64,000 nucleotides of DNA from positions 124,001-188,000 of the forward strand of contig JBFXCS010000004.1 of NCBI GenBank assembly GCA_050181915.1, in the 5' to 3' direction. Both the position numbers and the translations under genes were made by a program. Source of the DNA: JBFXCS01 sp050181915 (GTDB taxonomy: Bacteria; Actinomycetota; Thermoleophilia; Miltoncostaeales; Miltoncostaeaceae). Below, piece by piece: positions 8,904-17,878 of this stretch (the stretch's first letter is position 1; each line of letters begins with the position of its first letter). The notes beneath the pieces were generated by a model. It was not told where the DNA came from. It saw only the letters and a list, made by a program, of their open reading frames with translations, and searched no databases.

Positions 8904-9329
8904 TCAGTCGTCGTGATCCGCCTCGAGACGGGCAATCCGCTCGCGGGCGTCGGCGAGGTCCGCCGTCAGCCTGTCCACGTGGTCGATCAGCGCGGCGTTG
9001 AAGGCGTTCAGCTGAGCGGTCAGGTCGTACCCCGGCTGGCTCACGCCGCGGGCCAGATGGCGCTTGGCCTGGGTGACCAGCGGCCCGACGAGGGGAGCGG
9101 AGGATGGGCCCACGCCCACGTCGTAGCGCAGCGCGGCCAGGCGACGCAACGCCCCCAGGTCTCCGTCCGCCGGTGCCGCCGCGGGCGGGACGGCGCCGGC
9201 GTCGCCCGGCGCGCGCTTCGCCGCGGCGCGCGCCCTGATGTCCTCCATCAGGCGGTCGACGTCGATTACCTCGCCCTGGGGGGCCCCGGCCCCGTCGGCC
9301 GGCGCGTGGGCGTGCTCGTCCGCGCTCAT
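8904..9329 (-). CDS. Small helical/coiled-coil protein of glycan cluster
   Basis: 141 aa. 'IDVDRLMEDIRARAAAKR' near the N-terminus, an Ala/Pro linker, then a helix ending in a heptad-like coiled coil ('LIDHVDRLTADLADARERIARLEAD' split over two helices). It looks like the helical N-terminal segment that precedes many glycan-cluster methyltransferases, here freestanding. ATG overlaps the stop of the ABC ATPase gene (ATGA). It may bridge a transferase or the ABC exporter to a partner. Comparable helical pieces occur at 43001-43309 and in residues 1-105 of the methyltransferase at 2524-3579. No catalytic motif. Confidence 0.7.
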   Translation of the reverse strand: MSADEHAHAPADGAGAPQGEVIDVDRLMEDIRARAAAKRAPGDAGAVPPAAAPADGDLGALRRLAALRYDVGVGPSSAPLVGPLVTQAKRHLARGVSQPGYDLTAQLNAFNAALIDHVDRLTADLADARERIARLEADHDD

Positions 9330-10576
9330 CGCGGACCCACCCTAGCGATCCGCGTGGTGGTGCTCCACGAGCCGCTCAGGTTGACCGGGCCGACGCCGGT
9401 CACCTTCGGGAAGACGCTGAACTCCAGCCACCGGTCGAGCCAGTGGTAGATCGTGCTCTCGTCGAAGGAGTGCACGGCGAGGGTCACGACGAAGCGGCCG
9501 TCGTGCAGCGGCAGCGCCGGGATCGTGAAGCTCACCCGGGCGGTGCCCTCGAGGCCGTCGATCGGCAGGGAGTCGAGCCGGGTGTTGGTGCCGTAGCAGA
9601 GGACGCCGTCCACGGTGCTGACGGCGATGCCGAAGATGGGCGTGTCCACCCGCCTCGGCGCCTCCACCTCGATCTCGATCGTCAGCGGATCGCCCTCGTA
9701 GAAGCGGTCGGTGACGCCCTCCTCGCCGACCAGGCGCGACGCGCGGATCACGACCTCGCGGTTGCCCCAGACGCGGGAGGCGTCCTCGTCCTCGGCGTCG
9801 GACGGGGCGGGGGCCGCCCCGCCCACCGCGCTGCCCTGGCTGGCGAGCATGCGGTGGTAGACGGCGAGGGCGTCGACGGTGGGGGCGTCGGTCACCACCT
9901 CTCCGCCGGCCAGCAGCACCGCCCGGTCGCACACCCGCTCCACCGCCGCCGGGTCGTGGGACACGAACACCAGCGTTCCGCCCCCTCGCCGGAAGTCGAA
10001 GATGCGGCCGAAGCACTTGCGCTGGAAGGCCTCGTCCCCCACCGCTAGGACCTCGTCCAGCAGGAGCACGTCCGGCTCGACGTGGGACGCGATCGAGAAC
10101 GCCAGCCGCATCGACATGCCGCTCGAGTAGGTGCGCACCGGCATGTCGATGAAGTCGCCCACCTCGGAGAACTCGACGATCGCGTCGAAGCGCTCGTCGA
10201 CGTCCTGCTCGGAGAGGCCGTGGATCGATGCGTTCATGTAGATGTTCTCGCGGCCGGTGAAGTCGGGGTGGAACCCCGAGCCCAGCTCGAGCATCGACGC
10301 CACGCTGCCGCCGATCTCGATGGTGCCCTGGTGGGGTGGGATGATCCCGGCGAGCATCTTCAGGAGGGTGCTCTTGCCCGAGCCGTTCTGGCCGATCAGG
10401 CCCACGGCCTCGCCCGGCGCGACGTCCAGGTCGACGTCGCGCACGGCCCACAGCTCGGTCGCCCGCACGCGCCGGCGCCGCAGGGCGGTCTCCTTGAGCG
10501 TCAGGTTGCGGTCGTGGACGATCCTGAAGCTGCGCGAGACGCCGCGGAGACGTATCCGCCCCGGCTCCACCGCCAT
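9326..10576 (-). CDS. wzt: ABC transporter ATP-binding protein for polysaccharide export (Wzt/TagH type)
   Basis: 416 aa. The N-terminal ABC ATPase has Walker A GQNGSGKS (62-69), signature SSGMS (151-155), Walker B VLLLDE (170-175) and switch His207. The extra N-terminal arm before Walker A ('RNLTLKETALRRRR') is typical of Wzt. Residues about 265-416 form a beta-rich C-terminal domain of the Wzt carbohydrate-binding type, which in characterised O-antigen exporters recognises the chain terminus, often a methylated cap. It pairs with the permease directly upstream (stop and start share one base, TGATG) and exports a finished chain across the cytoplasmic membrane. Methyltransferases nearby fit a capping mechanism. 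Confidence 0.92.
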   Translation of the reverse strand: MAVEPGRIRLRGVSRSFRIVHDRNLTLKETALRRRRVRATELWAVRDVDLDVAPGEAVGLIGQNGSGKSTLLKMLAGIIPPHQGTIEIGGSVASMLELGSGFHPDFTGRENIYMNASIHGLSEQDVDERFDAIVEFSEVGDFIDMPVRTYSSGMSMRLAFSIASHVEPDVLLLDEVLAVGDEAFQRKCFGRIFDFRRGGGTLVFVSHDPAAVERVCDRAVLLAGGEVVTDAPTVDALAVYHRMLASQGSAVGGAAPAPSDAEDEDASRVWGNREVVIRASRLVGEEGVTDRFYEGDPLTIEIEVEAPRRVDTPIFGIAVSTVDGVLCYGTNTRLDSLPIDGLEGTARVSFTIPALPLHDGRFVVTLAVHSFDESTIYHWLDRWLEFSVFPKVTGVGPVNLSGSWSTTTRIARVGPR

Positions 10577-11370
10577 CAGAGCTCGACCGCCATCTCGCGC
10601 TCCAGGCGACGGAAGACCGTCACCCCCAGGCTCAGCATCACCGCGCAGGCGACCGCGCAGTAGGCCAGGTCGCTGACGGCGGGCCAGCGGCCCCAGAAGA
10701 GGGCGTCCTGGACGCTGATGATGAAGGGCGATATCGGGTTCGCGTAGTGCAGCAGGGCCTCCGCCCACGGCCGGTCCTGCAGCGCCTGGAGGCCGTCGAA
10801 GCTGTAGAAGACCGGCGACAGGAAGATCCACGGCAGCCCGATGGCGCCGAGGATGTGCTCCATGTCCCGGAAGTAGACGTTGAGCGCCGCCATCAGCAGA
10901 CCGAAGCCGACGGTGAACCCGGTCAGCAGCAGGATGGACAGGGGCAGGGTGATCAACGGCGCCCGCGAGCCCTCGGTCAGGACGAGGCACAGCGGCACGG
11001 CGATGGCGAACATCGCGCCGGCCGTGAAGGCGTTCGCCGTCATCGACGCCAGCGGCACGATCTGGCGGGGGAAGCTCACCTTCGTCACCAGGCTCGCGTT
11101 CGCCACCAGGCTGGCGGCGGCGAGCTGCGATCCGCCCAGGAAGAACGTCCACACCGTCAGCCCCACGAACAGGAACAGGGCGTAGTACGGGACCGTGCTG
11201 GCCAGCAGGAACTTGAACACCACCGAGTAGGCGCCGACCATCACGGCGGGCGTGATCAGGGTCCAGGCGAGGCCCAGGACGGATCCCCGGTAGCGCTGCC
11301 TCACCTCGCGGCGCACGAGGTTCCTGAACAGCGGCGAGAAGCGCCGCACGCTCTCGGCGCGCGCGGTCAT
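10576..11370 (-). CDS. wzm: ABC transporter permease for polysaccharide export (Wzm/TagG type)
   Basis: 264 aa with six hydrophobic segments, the ABC-2 permease layout: an N-terminal 'LVRREVRQRYRGSVLGLAWTLITP' region (shown in pieces: coupling helix RQRYRGS then LGLAW), 'VSFPRQIVPLASM', and 'DMEHILGAIGLPWIFLSP' near the C-terminus. These are the conserved elements of TagG/Wzm/RfbA permeases. It forms the membrane channel for the lipid-linked chain together with the ATPase downstream. ATG overlaps the upstream GT2 stop by 4 nt. The RQRYRGS coupling helix is well kept, so the exporter should be functional. Confidence 0.92.
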   Translation of the reverse strand: MTARAESVRRFSPLFRNLVRREVRQRYRGSVLGLAWTLITPAVMVGAYSVVFKFLLASTVPYYALFLFVGLTVWTFFLGGSQLAAASLVANASLVTKVSFPRQIVPLASMTANAFTAGAMFAIAVPLCLVLTEGSRAPLITLPLSILLLTGFTVGFGLLMAALNVYFRDMEHILGAIGLPWIFLSPVFYSFDGLQALQDRPWAEALLHYANPISPFIISVQDALFWGRWPAVSDLAYCAVACAVMLSLGVTVFRRLEREMAVEL

Positions 11371-12143
11371 TCCCCGCGCGTGACGCGCGCCGGGACCTCG
11401 GCCCCCGTCGCCTGCCTCCGGTAGTCGCCGCGTGAGAGCCAGCGCTCGAGGAAGCAGTAGAGGACGATGAATGCGTAGCGGGAGCCCATCTCCTGGATCT
11501 GGAACTTCGAGGTGCCGTGGCTGCGGTTGGTCCACGAGTTCGGCACGACCGCATAGGTGTAGCCGCGGATGATCGCCTTCAGGGGGATCTCCACGGTCAG
11601 GTTGAAGTGGTGCGACAGAAGCGGGCTGACGCCGGCGATCACCTCGCGCCGGTAGAGCTTGAAGGCGTTCGTGATGTCGTTGTAGCGGATGTTGAAGAGC
11701 AGCCGCACCAGCGTGTTCGCGACGCGGTTGAGCCGCAGCTTCAGCGGCGGGTAGTCGATCACCCGCCCGCCCGGGGAGAAGCGGGACCCGAAGACGCAGT
11801 CGACGCCGCGCACCTCCATCGTGCGCCAGAACATGACCAGATCCTCGGGTGAGTCGGACGCATCGGCCATGTAGACGGCGACCGCGTCGCCGCGAAAGGC
11901 CTCCAGGCCGGCCCGCACCGCCATCCCGAAGCCGCCGGATGCGCTGTTCGTCACCAGCCGGACCTCGCGGATCTCCTCGCTCAGGCGGGTGACCACATCG
12001 CCCGTGCCGTCCGACGAGTGGTCGTCGACCACGACGATCTCGTGCCCGATGTCGGCCGCCCGCAGCACCCCCGACAGGTCGCGGACGGTCGGCACGATGC
12101 CCTCGGCCTCGTTGTGGGCGGGTATGACGACCGACAGCAGCAT
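11367..12143 (-). CDS. GT2-family glycosyltransferase (dolichol-phosphate-sugar synthase-like)
   Basis: 258 aa, GT-A fold. 'VVIPAHNEAEGI' at the N-terminus, nucleotide-binding 'IVVVDDHSSDGTGD', and a DxD-like position in 'AVYMADASDSPEDL' where the family usually has DADLQ. 'NAFKLYRREV' and 'GTSKF' follow, as in polyprenyl-phosphate sugar transferases. The unusual 'ADASDSP' suggests a non-standard donor or metal site. ATG 12143 leaves 8 nt after the upstream SDR stop. It probably makes a polyprenyl-phosphate sugar, or adds a residue to the chain exported by the ABC system next door. Confidence 0.85.
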   Translation of the reverse strand: MLLSVVIPAHNEAEGIVPTVRDLSGVLRAADIGHEIVVVDDHSSDGTGDVVTRLSEEIREVRLVTNSASGGFGMAVRAGLEAFRGDAVAVYMADASDSPEDLVMFWRTMEVRGVDCVFGSRFSPGGRVIDYPPLKLRLNRVANTLVRLLFNIRYNDITNAFKLYRREVIAGVSPLLSHHFNLTVEIPLKAIIRGYTYAVVPNSWTNRSHGTSKFQIQEMGSRYAFIVLYCFLERWLSRGDYRRQATGAEVPARVTRGE

Positions 12144-12151
12144 GGCGTCCG

Positions 12152-13222
<1,071 letters not shown>

Positions 13223-13238
13223 CCGGCTCCTTTCGTCA

Positions 13239-14306
13239 TCACTGTCCGAGGACCGGCCGCAGCAGGTCCTCGTTCGTGCGCACCCAGTCGACGATCTCGC
13301 CGATCATGGCGCGCGGCGTCCAGGTCGGCCGCCACCCCAGCTCCCGGGTCGCGCGGGCATGGTCGGAGATGTAGACGGGGATGTCCACCGCGGTGGTCCG
13401 CGGCTCGCTCGACACCGGCACCTCGCGGCCGGCCGCATCGCGGCAGATCTCCGTCAGCTCCCTCAGCGACACCGAGCCGGCGCGTCCTCCGCCCGCGTTG
13501 AACACCCGACCCGCGCAGCGGTCGATCGCGTCGAGCTGGCGGCGCAGCAGATCGACCAGGTCCTCGGGATGCATCAGATCGCGCACCTGCTTGCCGGTCC
13601 CCTCGAAGCCGATGTAGCGCAGCGGCCTGCCGTACACGTGGTTGGCCGCCCACATGGCGAAGACGCCCTGCTCGGACTTGCCGAACTGGCCTGCGCCGGT
13701 GATGACGCCGCAGCGGGTGATCACCGACGGCAGCCCGTACGAGTCCGTGTACTCCTGCACGAGCATCTCCGATGCGAGCTTGCTGGCGCCGTAGAACGAG
13801 CGCGGCAGGTTCGTCGGGAACCGCTCGGACACCCCCTCCGGCCCGGCGCCCGGCACGGACTGCTCGGGGGACAGCTCGAAGCGGGTGTCGGTCTCCCGCA
13901 GGGCCAGGTCGCGCAGCGGGGCGATCGAGTAGACGCGCGAGGTCGACAGGAACAGCACCGCCCCGGCGCGTTGCCGTGCCCAGTCGAGGCAGTTCATGGT
14001 GCCGGTCAGGTTGGTGTCGAGCACGTAGGCCGGCGAGCCGTCGAGGCCGGCGAGGACGCTCGCCTCGGCGGAGGCGTCGATCAGGACGTCGACGGTGCCC
14101 TCGATCTGGTCGAGGTCCGCCCTGACCCTCACGTCGCCGTGCACGAAACGCGCGCCCAGCGCGGTGAGGAGGGGGAGGTTGGTCTCCGACCCCCTGCGGC
14201 GGAGGTTGTCGAGCGCCACGATCTCCGTGCCCGGCTGGTCGCGGACCAGGGCCGCCGCGATGCGCGAGCCGACGAAGCCGGCGCCGCCGGTCACGAGCAC
14301 CCTCAT
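13239..14306 (-). CDS. CDP-paratose 2-epimerase-like NAD-dependent SDR
   Basis: 355 aa. NAD loop TGGAGFVGS (6-14), then 'ALDNLRRRGSETNLP' (31-45), the hallmark of CDP-paratose/tyvelose 2-epimerases. Intact Y172-x3-K176 sits in 'FYGASK', with S121-T122 in 'STSRVYS' as the catalytic serine/threonine. It would interconvert CDP-3,6-dideoxyhexoses or a similar sugar; CDP-glucose-forming enzymes are not in this window. First gene of the long minus-strand operon, with its start 143 bp from a divergent gene. No good Shine-Dalgarno precedes ATG 14306; a TAGGGT -10-like box lies at 14412-14407. Confidence 0.85.
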   Translation of the reverse strand: MRVLVTGGAGFVGSRIAAALVRDQPGTEIVALDNLRRRGSETNLPLLTALGARFVHGDVRVRADLDQIEGTVDVLIDASAEASVLAGLDGSPAYVLDTNLTGTMNCLDWARQRAGAVLFLSTSRVYSIAPLRDLALRETDTRFELSPEQSVPGAGPEGVSERFPTNLPRSFYGASKLASEMLVQEYTDSYGLPSVITRCGVITGAGQFGKSEQGVFAMWAANHVYGRPLRYIGFEGTGKQVRDLMHPEDLVDLLRRQLDAIDRCAGRVFNAGGGRAGSVSLRELTEICRDAAGREVPVSSEPRTTAVDIPVYISDHARATRELGWRPTWTPRAMIGEIVDWVRTNEDLLRPVLGQ

Positions 14307-14379
14307 CGAGGCGCGACCGGGACCGCGTGATCCGTGCGCGGCGCGGGTCGTTGTCGGGAGCTCACGTCCATGGGATGGC

Positions 14380-14398
14380 CGCGTCCCTCGGGGACGCG
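14380..14398. repeat. Perfect 8-bp hairpin in divergent intergenic region
   Basis: CGCGTCCC (14380-14387), 3-nt loop, GGGACGCG (14391-14398). On the minus strand it would lie in the 5' leader of the operon starting at 14306 if transcription begins after the TAGGGT box at 14412-14407. On the plus strand it is upstream of the promoter at 14436. It is a candidate leader structure or operator; no U-tract follows. Confidence 0.5.
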
Positions 14399-14406
14399 AT
14401 GCCTGG

Positions 14407-14412
14407 ACCCTA
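14407..14412 (-). promoter_or_regulatory. Putative -10 box (TAGGGT) for the cluster A minus-strand operon
   Basis: TAGGGT read on the minus strand, matching TANNNT. Transcription would start near 14400 and give a leader of about 95 nt containing the hairpin at 14380-14398. No TTGACA-like -35 box at the usual distance. It lies 23 bp from the plus-strand TAGCGT box that serves the divergent gene. Confidence 0.4.
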
Positions 14413-14435
14413 GCGGGACCGGCGCCGAGGGTTGC

Positions 14436-14448
14436 TAGCGTGCCGCCG
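14436..14448 (+). promoter_or_regulatory. Leaderless-type -10 box (TAGCGT) before ATG 14449
   Basis: TAGCGT at 14436-14441 ends 7 nt before ATG 14449. With a transcription start about 7 nt after the hexamer, the mRNA would begin at the start codon, and no Shine-Dalgarno is present. It supports ATG 14449 over upstream in-frame codons. Confidence 0.55.
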
Positions 14449-16323
14449 ATGGCGGTCCCCGAGCGCCTCGGTGGCGTCCGGCGCGCATGGCCGGCCGCCG
14501 CCGCCGCCGTGCTCACGCTGGTCACGTGGCCGGTCAGATCCCTGACCCCCGGCGTCGGCCTCGACCAGTCGTGGCACATCGCCCTGCATCTGGCCGCCGA
14601 TCAGCGCATCGCCTGGGGGCCGGACCTCGTCTTCAGCTACGGGCCGCTCGGGTTCCTCGACGTGCCCGAGCTGGTCGTGAGCGGCCTCCTCACCTCCCTG
14701 GCGCTGACCTGGACCGCCCTGCTGGTCTTCCTCACCTCGCTGGCCATCATCCTCGCCGCCCGGCGCAGCTTCCCGTGGCCGGTCGGCGTGATCCTGGCGC
14801 TGGTCTTCGGCTGCCTGGCCTTCCAGAACCAGGAGTACATCGCGCTGGCCGCCTTCCTCTGGGCCGCCCTCGCCATCGGCGGCGACATCCCCCCGCGGTC
14901 CGGGCCGCTCATGGTCGCGGCCTCAGGGGTCCTGGCCGCGGCGGGCGTGCTGGTCAAGGTGAACTCCGGCGCGGTCGCCCTGGTCGTGCTGGCCGTCGCC
15001 GCCTGGTGGTTGAGGCCCCTGCGCTGGCGGGCGCTCGCCCTCTACGCATCCTCGGCGGCGGCGACCTTCCTCGTGCTCTGGGTCGCCGTGGTCGGCTCGC
15101 CCGCGTACATCCCCTCCTGGCTGCGCGGTTCGCTCCAGATCGCCGGGGGCTTCTCCGGGGCCATGTTCGCCGACGAGGGCGACAGGGGGTGGGAGATCCC
15201 GGCCTTCATCGTGCTCGTCGCCGCTCTCGCCGCCCTCGTCTGGCTGTGGGGCGACGGGAGGCTCGGGCGGGGGCGGAGCCTGTGCCTGGCGGCGATCGCC
15301 GCGGTGTTCGGGTTCACGTCCTTCAAGCACGGCTTCGTCCGGCACGACTTCGGCCACTCGCCGTTCACGCTGCTGTGCCTGATGGTGGCGCCGGTCGCCT
15401 TCGCGTGGCGCGGCGCGGCGCGCGCATCGGCGGCGCTGGCCCTCGTGGTCGCCGGCGGCCTGGTCGCGGCCCGCTCCGCCGACAGCGACTGGAGTCCTCC
15501 CTTCCGGACGCTCTTCGACCCGGTCGGGCACGTCCGCGACGCGGTCGACCAGGCCCGCCTGATGGCGTCGGGCGCGCGCCGCGACGGGGCGATCGCGCGG
15601 ACGAGGGCGGACTTCGCCGCCGGGCTCGCCGTGCCCCACGAGATGATCGCGCGAATCGGCGACGGGACGGTGCACGTCGACCCCTACGAGACGTCGGTGG
15701 TGTTCGCCTACGGCCTGCGCTGGAGGCCCGTCCCGACGCTCCAGGCCTACGACGCCGTCACCCGCGACCTCGACGGCCGCGCGGCCGCGTTCGTCTCGGG
15801 CGCGCACGCGCCCGAGTGGATCATCGACCAGGTGCGCGCGCGGGTCTGGTCGCTGCGCCGCGAGACCGAGTCGCCCGAGTACCAGGTCGCCGTGATCTGC
15901 CACTACCGCGCCGTCGAGGACAACGGGGCCTGGCGCCTGCTGAGGCGCACCGCGAACCGCTGCGGCCCCGCCCGCCCGCTCGCCTCGACGGAGGTCCGGA
16001 GCGCGGGACAGACGGTCGAGGTCCCCGCGCCGCCGTCGCCCGGCGACCTGGTCTACGCGCGCTTCGATGCGCCGACGCCTCTCGGCTGGAGGCTGCGCAA
16101 TGCGCTGTATCGGCCGGCGCGGATGCCGACCATGCTCGTCGACGGGCAGGTGTTCGCCCGCTTCCCGCTCGCGACCGCCGCCGGGTCGTTCCCGTTGCGG
16201 GTTCCCGCGACCGTCGGCTTCGGCCCCGACTACGGCATCCCCCGCGCGGCGCGCGCGATCGTCCTCGCCGATCTCCCCCGGCCCTTCCGCGTCACCTTCT
16301 TCTCAGTCCCGGTCGCGCGCTGA
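14449..16323 (+). CDS. Large polytopic membrane protein of unknown function
   Basis: 624 aa. Around ten hydrophobic segments lie in residues 15-350 ('VLTLVTWPV', 'LVVLAVAAWWL', 'VLWLWGDG' and similar), followed by a soluble part of about 270 residues. Short loop motifs after the first membrane segment ('GLDQSWHIALHLAADQ', 'YGPLGFLD') recall GT-C-type membrane glycosyltransferases, where an acidic residue sits in the first periplasmic loop (here D near residue 36). I do not recognise a named family. The gene is preceded by a leaderless-type promoter and followed 33 nt later by the ArnT-like gene, so the two may act on the same lipid-linked sugar. Confidence 0.75.
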   Translation: MAVPERLGGVRRAWPAAAAAVLTLVTWPVRSLTPGVGLDQSWHIALHLAADQRIAWGPDLVFSYGPLGFLDVPELVVSGLLTSLALTWTALLVFLTSLAIILAARRSFPWPVGVILALVFGCLAFQNQEYIALAAFLWAALAIGGDIPPRSGPLMVAASGVLAAAGVLVKVNSGAVALVVLAVAAWWLRPLRWRALALYASSAAATFLVLWVAVVGSPAYIPSWLRGSLQIAGGFSGAMFADEGDRGWEIPAFIVLVAALAALVWLWGDGRLGRGRSLCLAAIAAVFGFTSFKHGFVRHDFGHSPFTLLCLMVAPVAFAWRGAARASAALALVVAGGLVAARSADSDWSPPFRTLFDPVGHVRDAVDQARLMASGARRDGAIARTRADFAAGLAVPHEMIARIGDGTVHVDPYETSVVFAYGLRWRPVPTLQAYDAVTRDLDGRAAAFVSGAHAPEWIIDQVRARVWSLRRETESPEYQVAVICHYRAVEDNGAWRLLRRTANRCGPARPLASTEVRSAGQTVEVPAPPSPGDLVYARFDAPTPLGWRLRNALYRPARMPTMLVDGQVFARFPLATAAGSFPLRVPATVGFGPDYGIPRAARAIVLADLPRPFRVTFFSVPVAR

Positions 16324-16344
16324 CCGCTGCGGGCACCCGCTCGA

Positions 16345-16356
16345 TACGCTGCGCCC
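16345..16356 (+). promoter_or_regulatory. Leaderless-type -10 box (TACGCT) before GTG 16357
   Basis: TACGCT at 16345-16350 with a 6-nt spacer to GTG 16357, matching the window-wide pattern and giving this gene its own promoter after the upstream stop at 16323. No Shine-Dalgarno. Confidence 0.5.
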
Positions 16357-17871
16357 GTGCCCGCCGCCCGCTCGATCTCTCCCGCGCCGATCGCGCGGCT
16401 CGCGGGCCGGCTCGACGCCGCGCGATGGGCGCTGGTGGGCATCATCGCCGCCGGCGTGCTGATGCGGCTGTATCGCTTCGGCGAGCCGATCCTCGATCAG
16501 CACGCCTTCCGGCAGACCCAGACGGCGAGCACCGTCTGGCTGTGGCAGCGCGACGGCCTCGACGTCCTGAGCTACCACGTGCCGATGTTCGGCGGCGGGC
16601 ACTGGGTGCTCGAGTTCCCCTCCTACCAGCTCGTCGTATGGGCCTTCTCGGCGCCCTTCGGCGTCGGCGCCATCGAGCCCGTCGGGCGGCTGGTGTCGCT
16701 CGGCGCGTACGTCGCGTCGTCGGTGCTGATCTACCTCCTCTGCCGGCGCTTCGTGGGCTCCCGCTCGGCCGGGCTGTTCGCCGTTGCGGTCTTCGCCGCG
16801 CTGCCGATCACGGTCTTCTACTTCCGGGCCGTGATGATCGACCCGCTGCTCATCGCGCTGGCGCTGCTGGCGATCTACGCGGCCGCGCGGCTGCACGAGC
16901 GCTTCACCTGGGTCTGGTTCGCCGTGCTGGCCGCGTCCGGCCTGCTCGCCCTGCTGGGCAAGGCCTCGCTGATGCTCCAGCTCGCGCTGCCCCTGTTCAC
17001 GCTCGCCGTGCGCATGCTCCTGGACCGGCGGCTGTCGCTGGTGAGGAAGGCCTCGCTGGTCGCGCTCGGCGTCGTCGGGCTGGTGCTCACCCTGCTGTGG
17101 GTCCGTCACGCCGACGACCTCAACATCCCCGACGGCGCTCTCAGCTTCGGCGACGGCAAGGACTGGTACTTCGGCACGACCTTCACCGACCCCGGCCTGT
17201 TCCAGATCGTGGGCCAGCGGTTCCTCGACAACCTGGGGCCGATCGGAATGCTCCTGGTGGCCGTCGGGCTCGCCTCGATCGCGGGGCTGCGAACCGGCTA
17301 CCGCATCGAGGTGGCGGCCATGGTGGTCGGCGTGGCCGTCTCCGTTCCGGTGTTCGCGAACCTCAACCGCGTCCACGACTACTACCAGCTGGCCTACTAC
17401 GTGCCCCTGGCGATGCTGGCCGGCCTCGGCCTGCACACGGCGTATCGCGTGGTCGCGGCCGTCTCCCTGCCGGGCGCCCGGCGCCTTGCCGGGGGGACGC
17501 TGGTGGCGCTCGTCGCGCTGTGGTCGCTGACCACCTGGACCACGTACTTCGGGCCGGCCGCCGTCGGCTACGGCCTCGAGCTCCAGGGTCAGGAGCTGCG
17601 CGACCACACCCCCGACACGCGCCTGGTGGTGCTGGCCGAGAACGCCGACAAGAACGAGCCGATGCTCTGGTACGAGGCGCGCCGCACCGGGTGGAGGGTG
17701 CCGACCTCCGATCCGGACCAGGCCGCGGCGATCCTGCGCCGCGCGCCCGACGTGGGGGCCGTCGTGTTCATCAAGGGGCAGGCGCCGGAGCCCGCCTTCA
17801 TCTCGGGCCTGGCACGGCGGGCGGGCTTCACGCGCACGTACGACGGACCCGGGATGGTCGTCTACAGCTGA
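16357..17871 (+). CDS. GT-C membrane glycosyltransferase, PMT/ArnT (GT39/GT83)-like
   Basis: 504 aa with about eleven membrane segments. The first extracytoplasmic loop has 'EPILDQHAFRQTQTA' (about residues 44-58), the acidic D plus R/Q pattern expected for polyprenyl-phosphate-sugar-dependent transferases. 'VFYFRAVMIDPLL' is a second typical loop. The C-terminal 90 residues are soluble. It would move a sugar from a polyprenyl phosphate to a lipid, glycan or protein outside the membrane. The GtrB-like GT2 at 20047-21012 is a natural supplier of that donor. The GTG start is fixed by the promoter box 6 nt upstream. Confidence 0.82.
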   Translation: MPAARSISPAPIARLAGRLDAARWALVGIIAAGVLMRLYRFGEPILDQHAFRQTQTASTVWLWQRDGLDVLSYHVPMFGGGHWVLEFPSYQLVVWAFSAPFGVGAIEPVGRLVSLGAYVASSVLIYLLCRRFVGSRSAGLFAVAVFAALPITVFYFRAVMIDPLLIALALLAIYAAARLHERFTWVWFAVLAASGLLALLGKASLMLQLALPLFTLAVRMLLDRRLSLVRKASLVALGVVGLVLTLLWVRHADDLNIPDGALSFGDGKDWYFGTTFTDPGLFQIVGQRFLDNLGPIGMLLVAVGLASIAGLRTGYRIEVAAMVVGVAVSVPVFANLNRVHDYYQLAYYVPLAMLAGLGLHTAYRVVAAVSLPGARRLAGGTLVALVALWSLTTWTTYFGPAAVGYGLELQGQELRDHTPDTRLVVLAENADKNEPMLWYEARRTGWRVPTSDPDQAAAILRRAPDVGAVVFIKGQAPEPAFISGLARRAGFTRTYDGPGMVVYS

Positions 17872-17878
17872 CCCCCGC

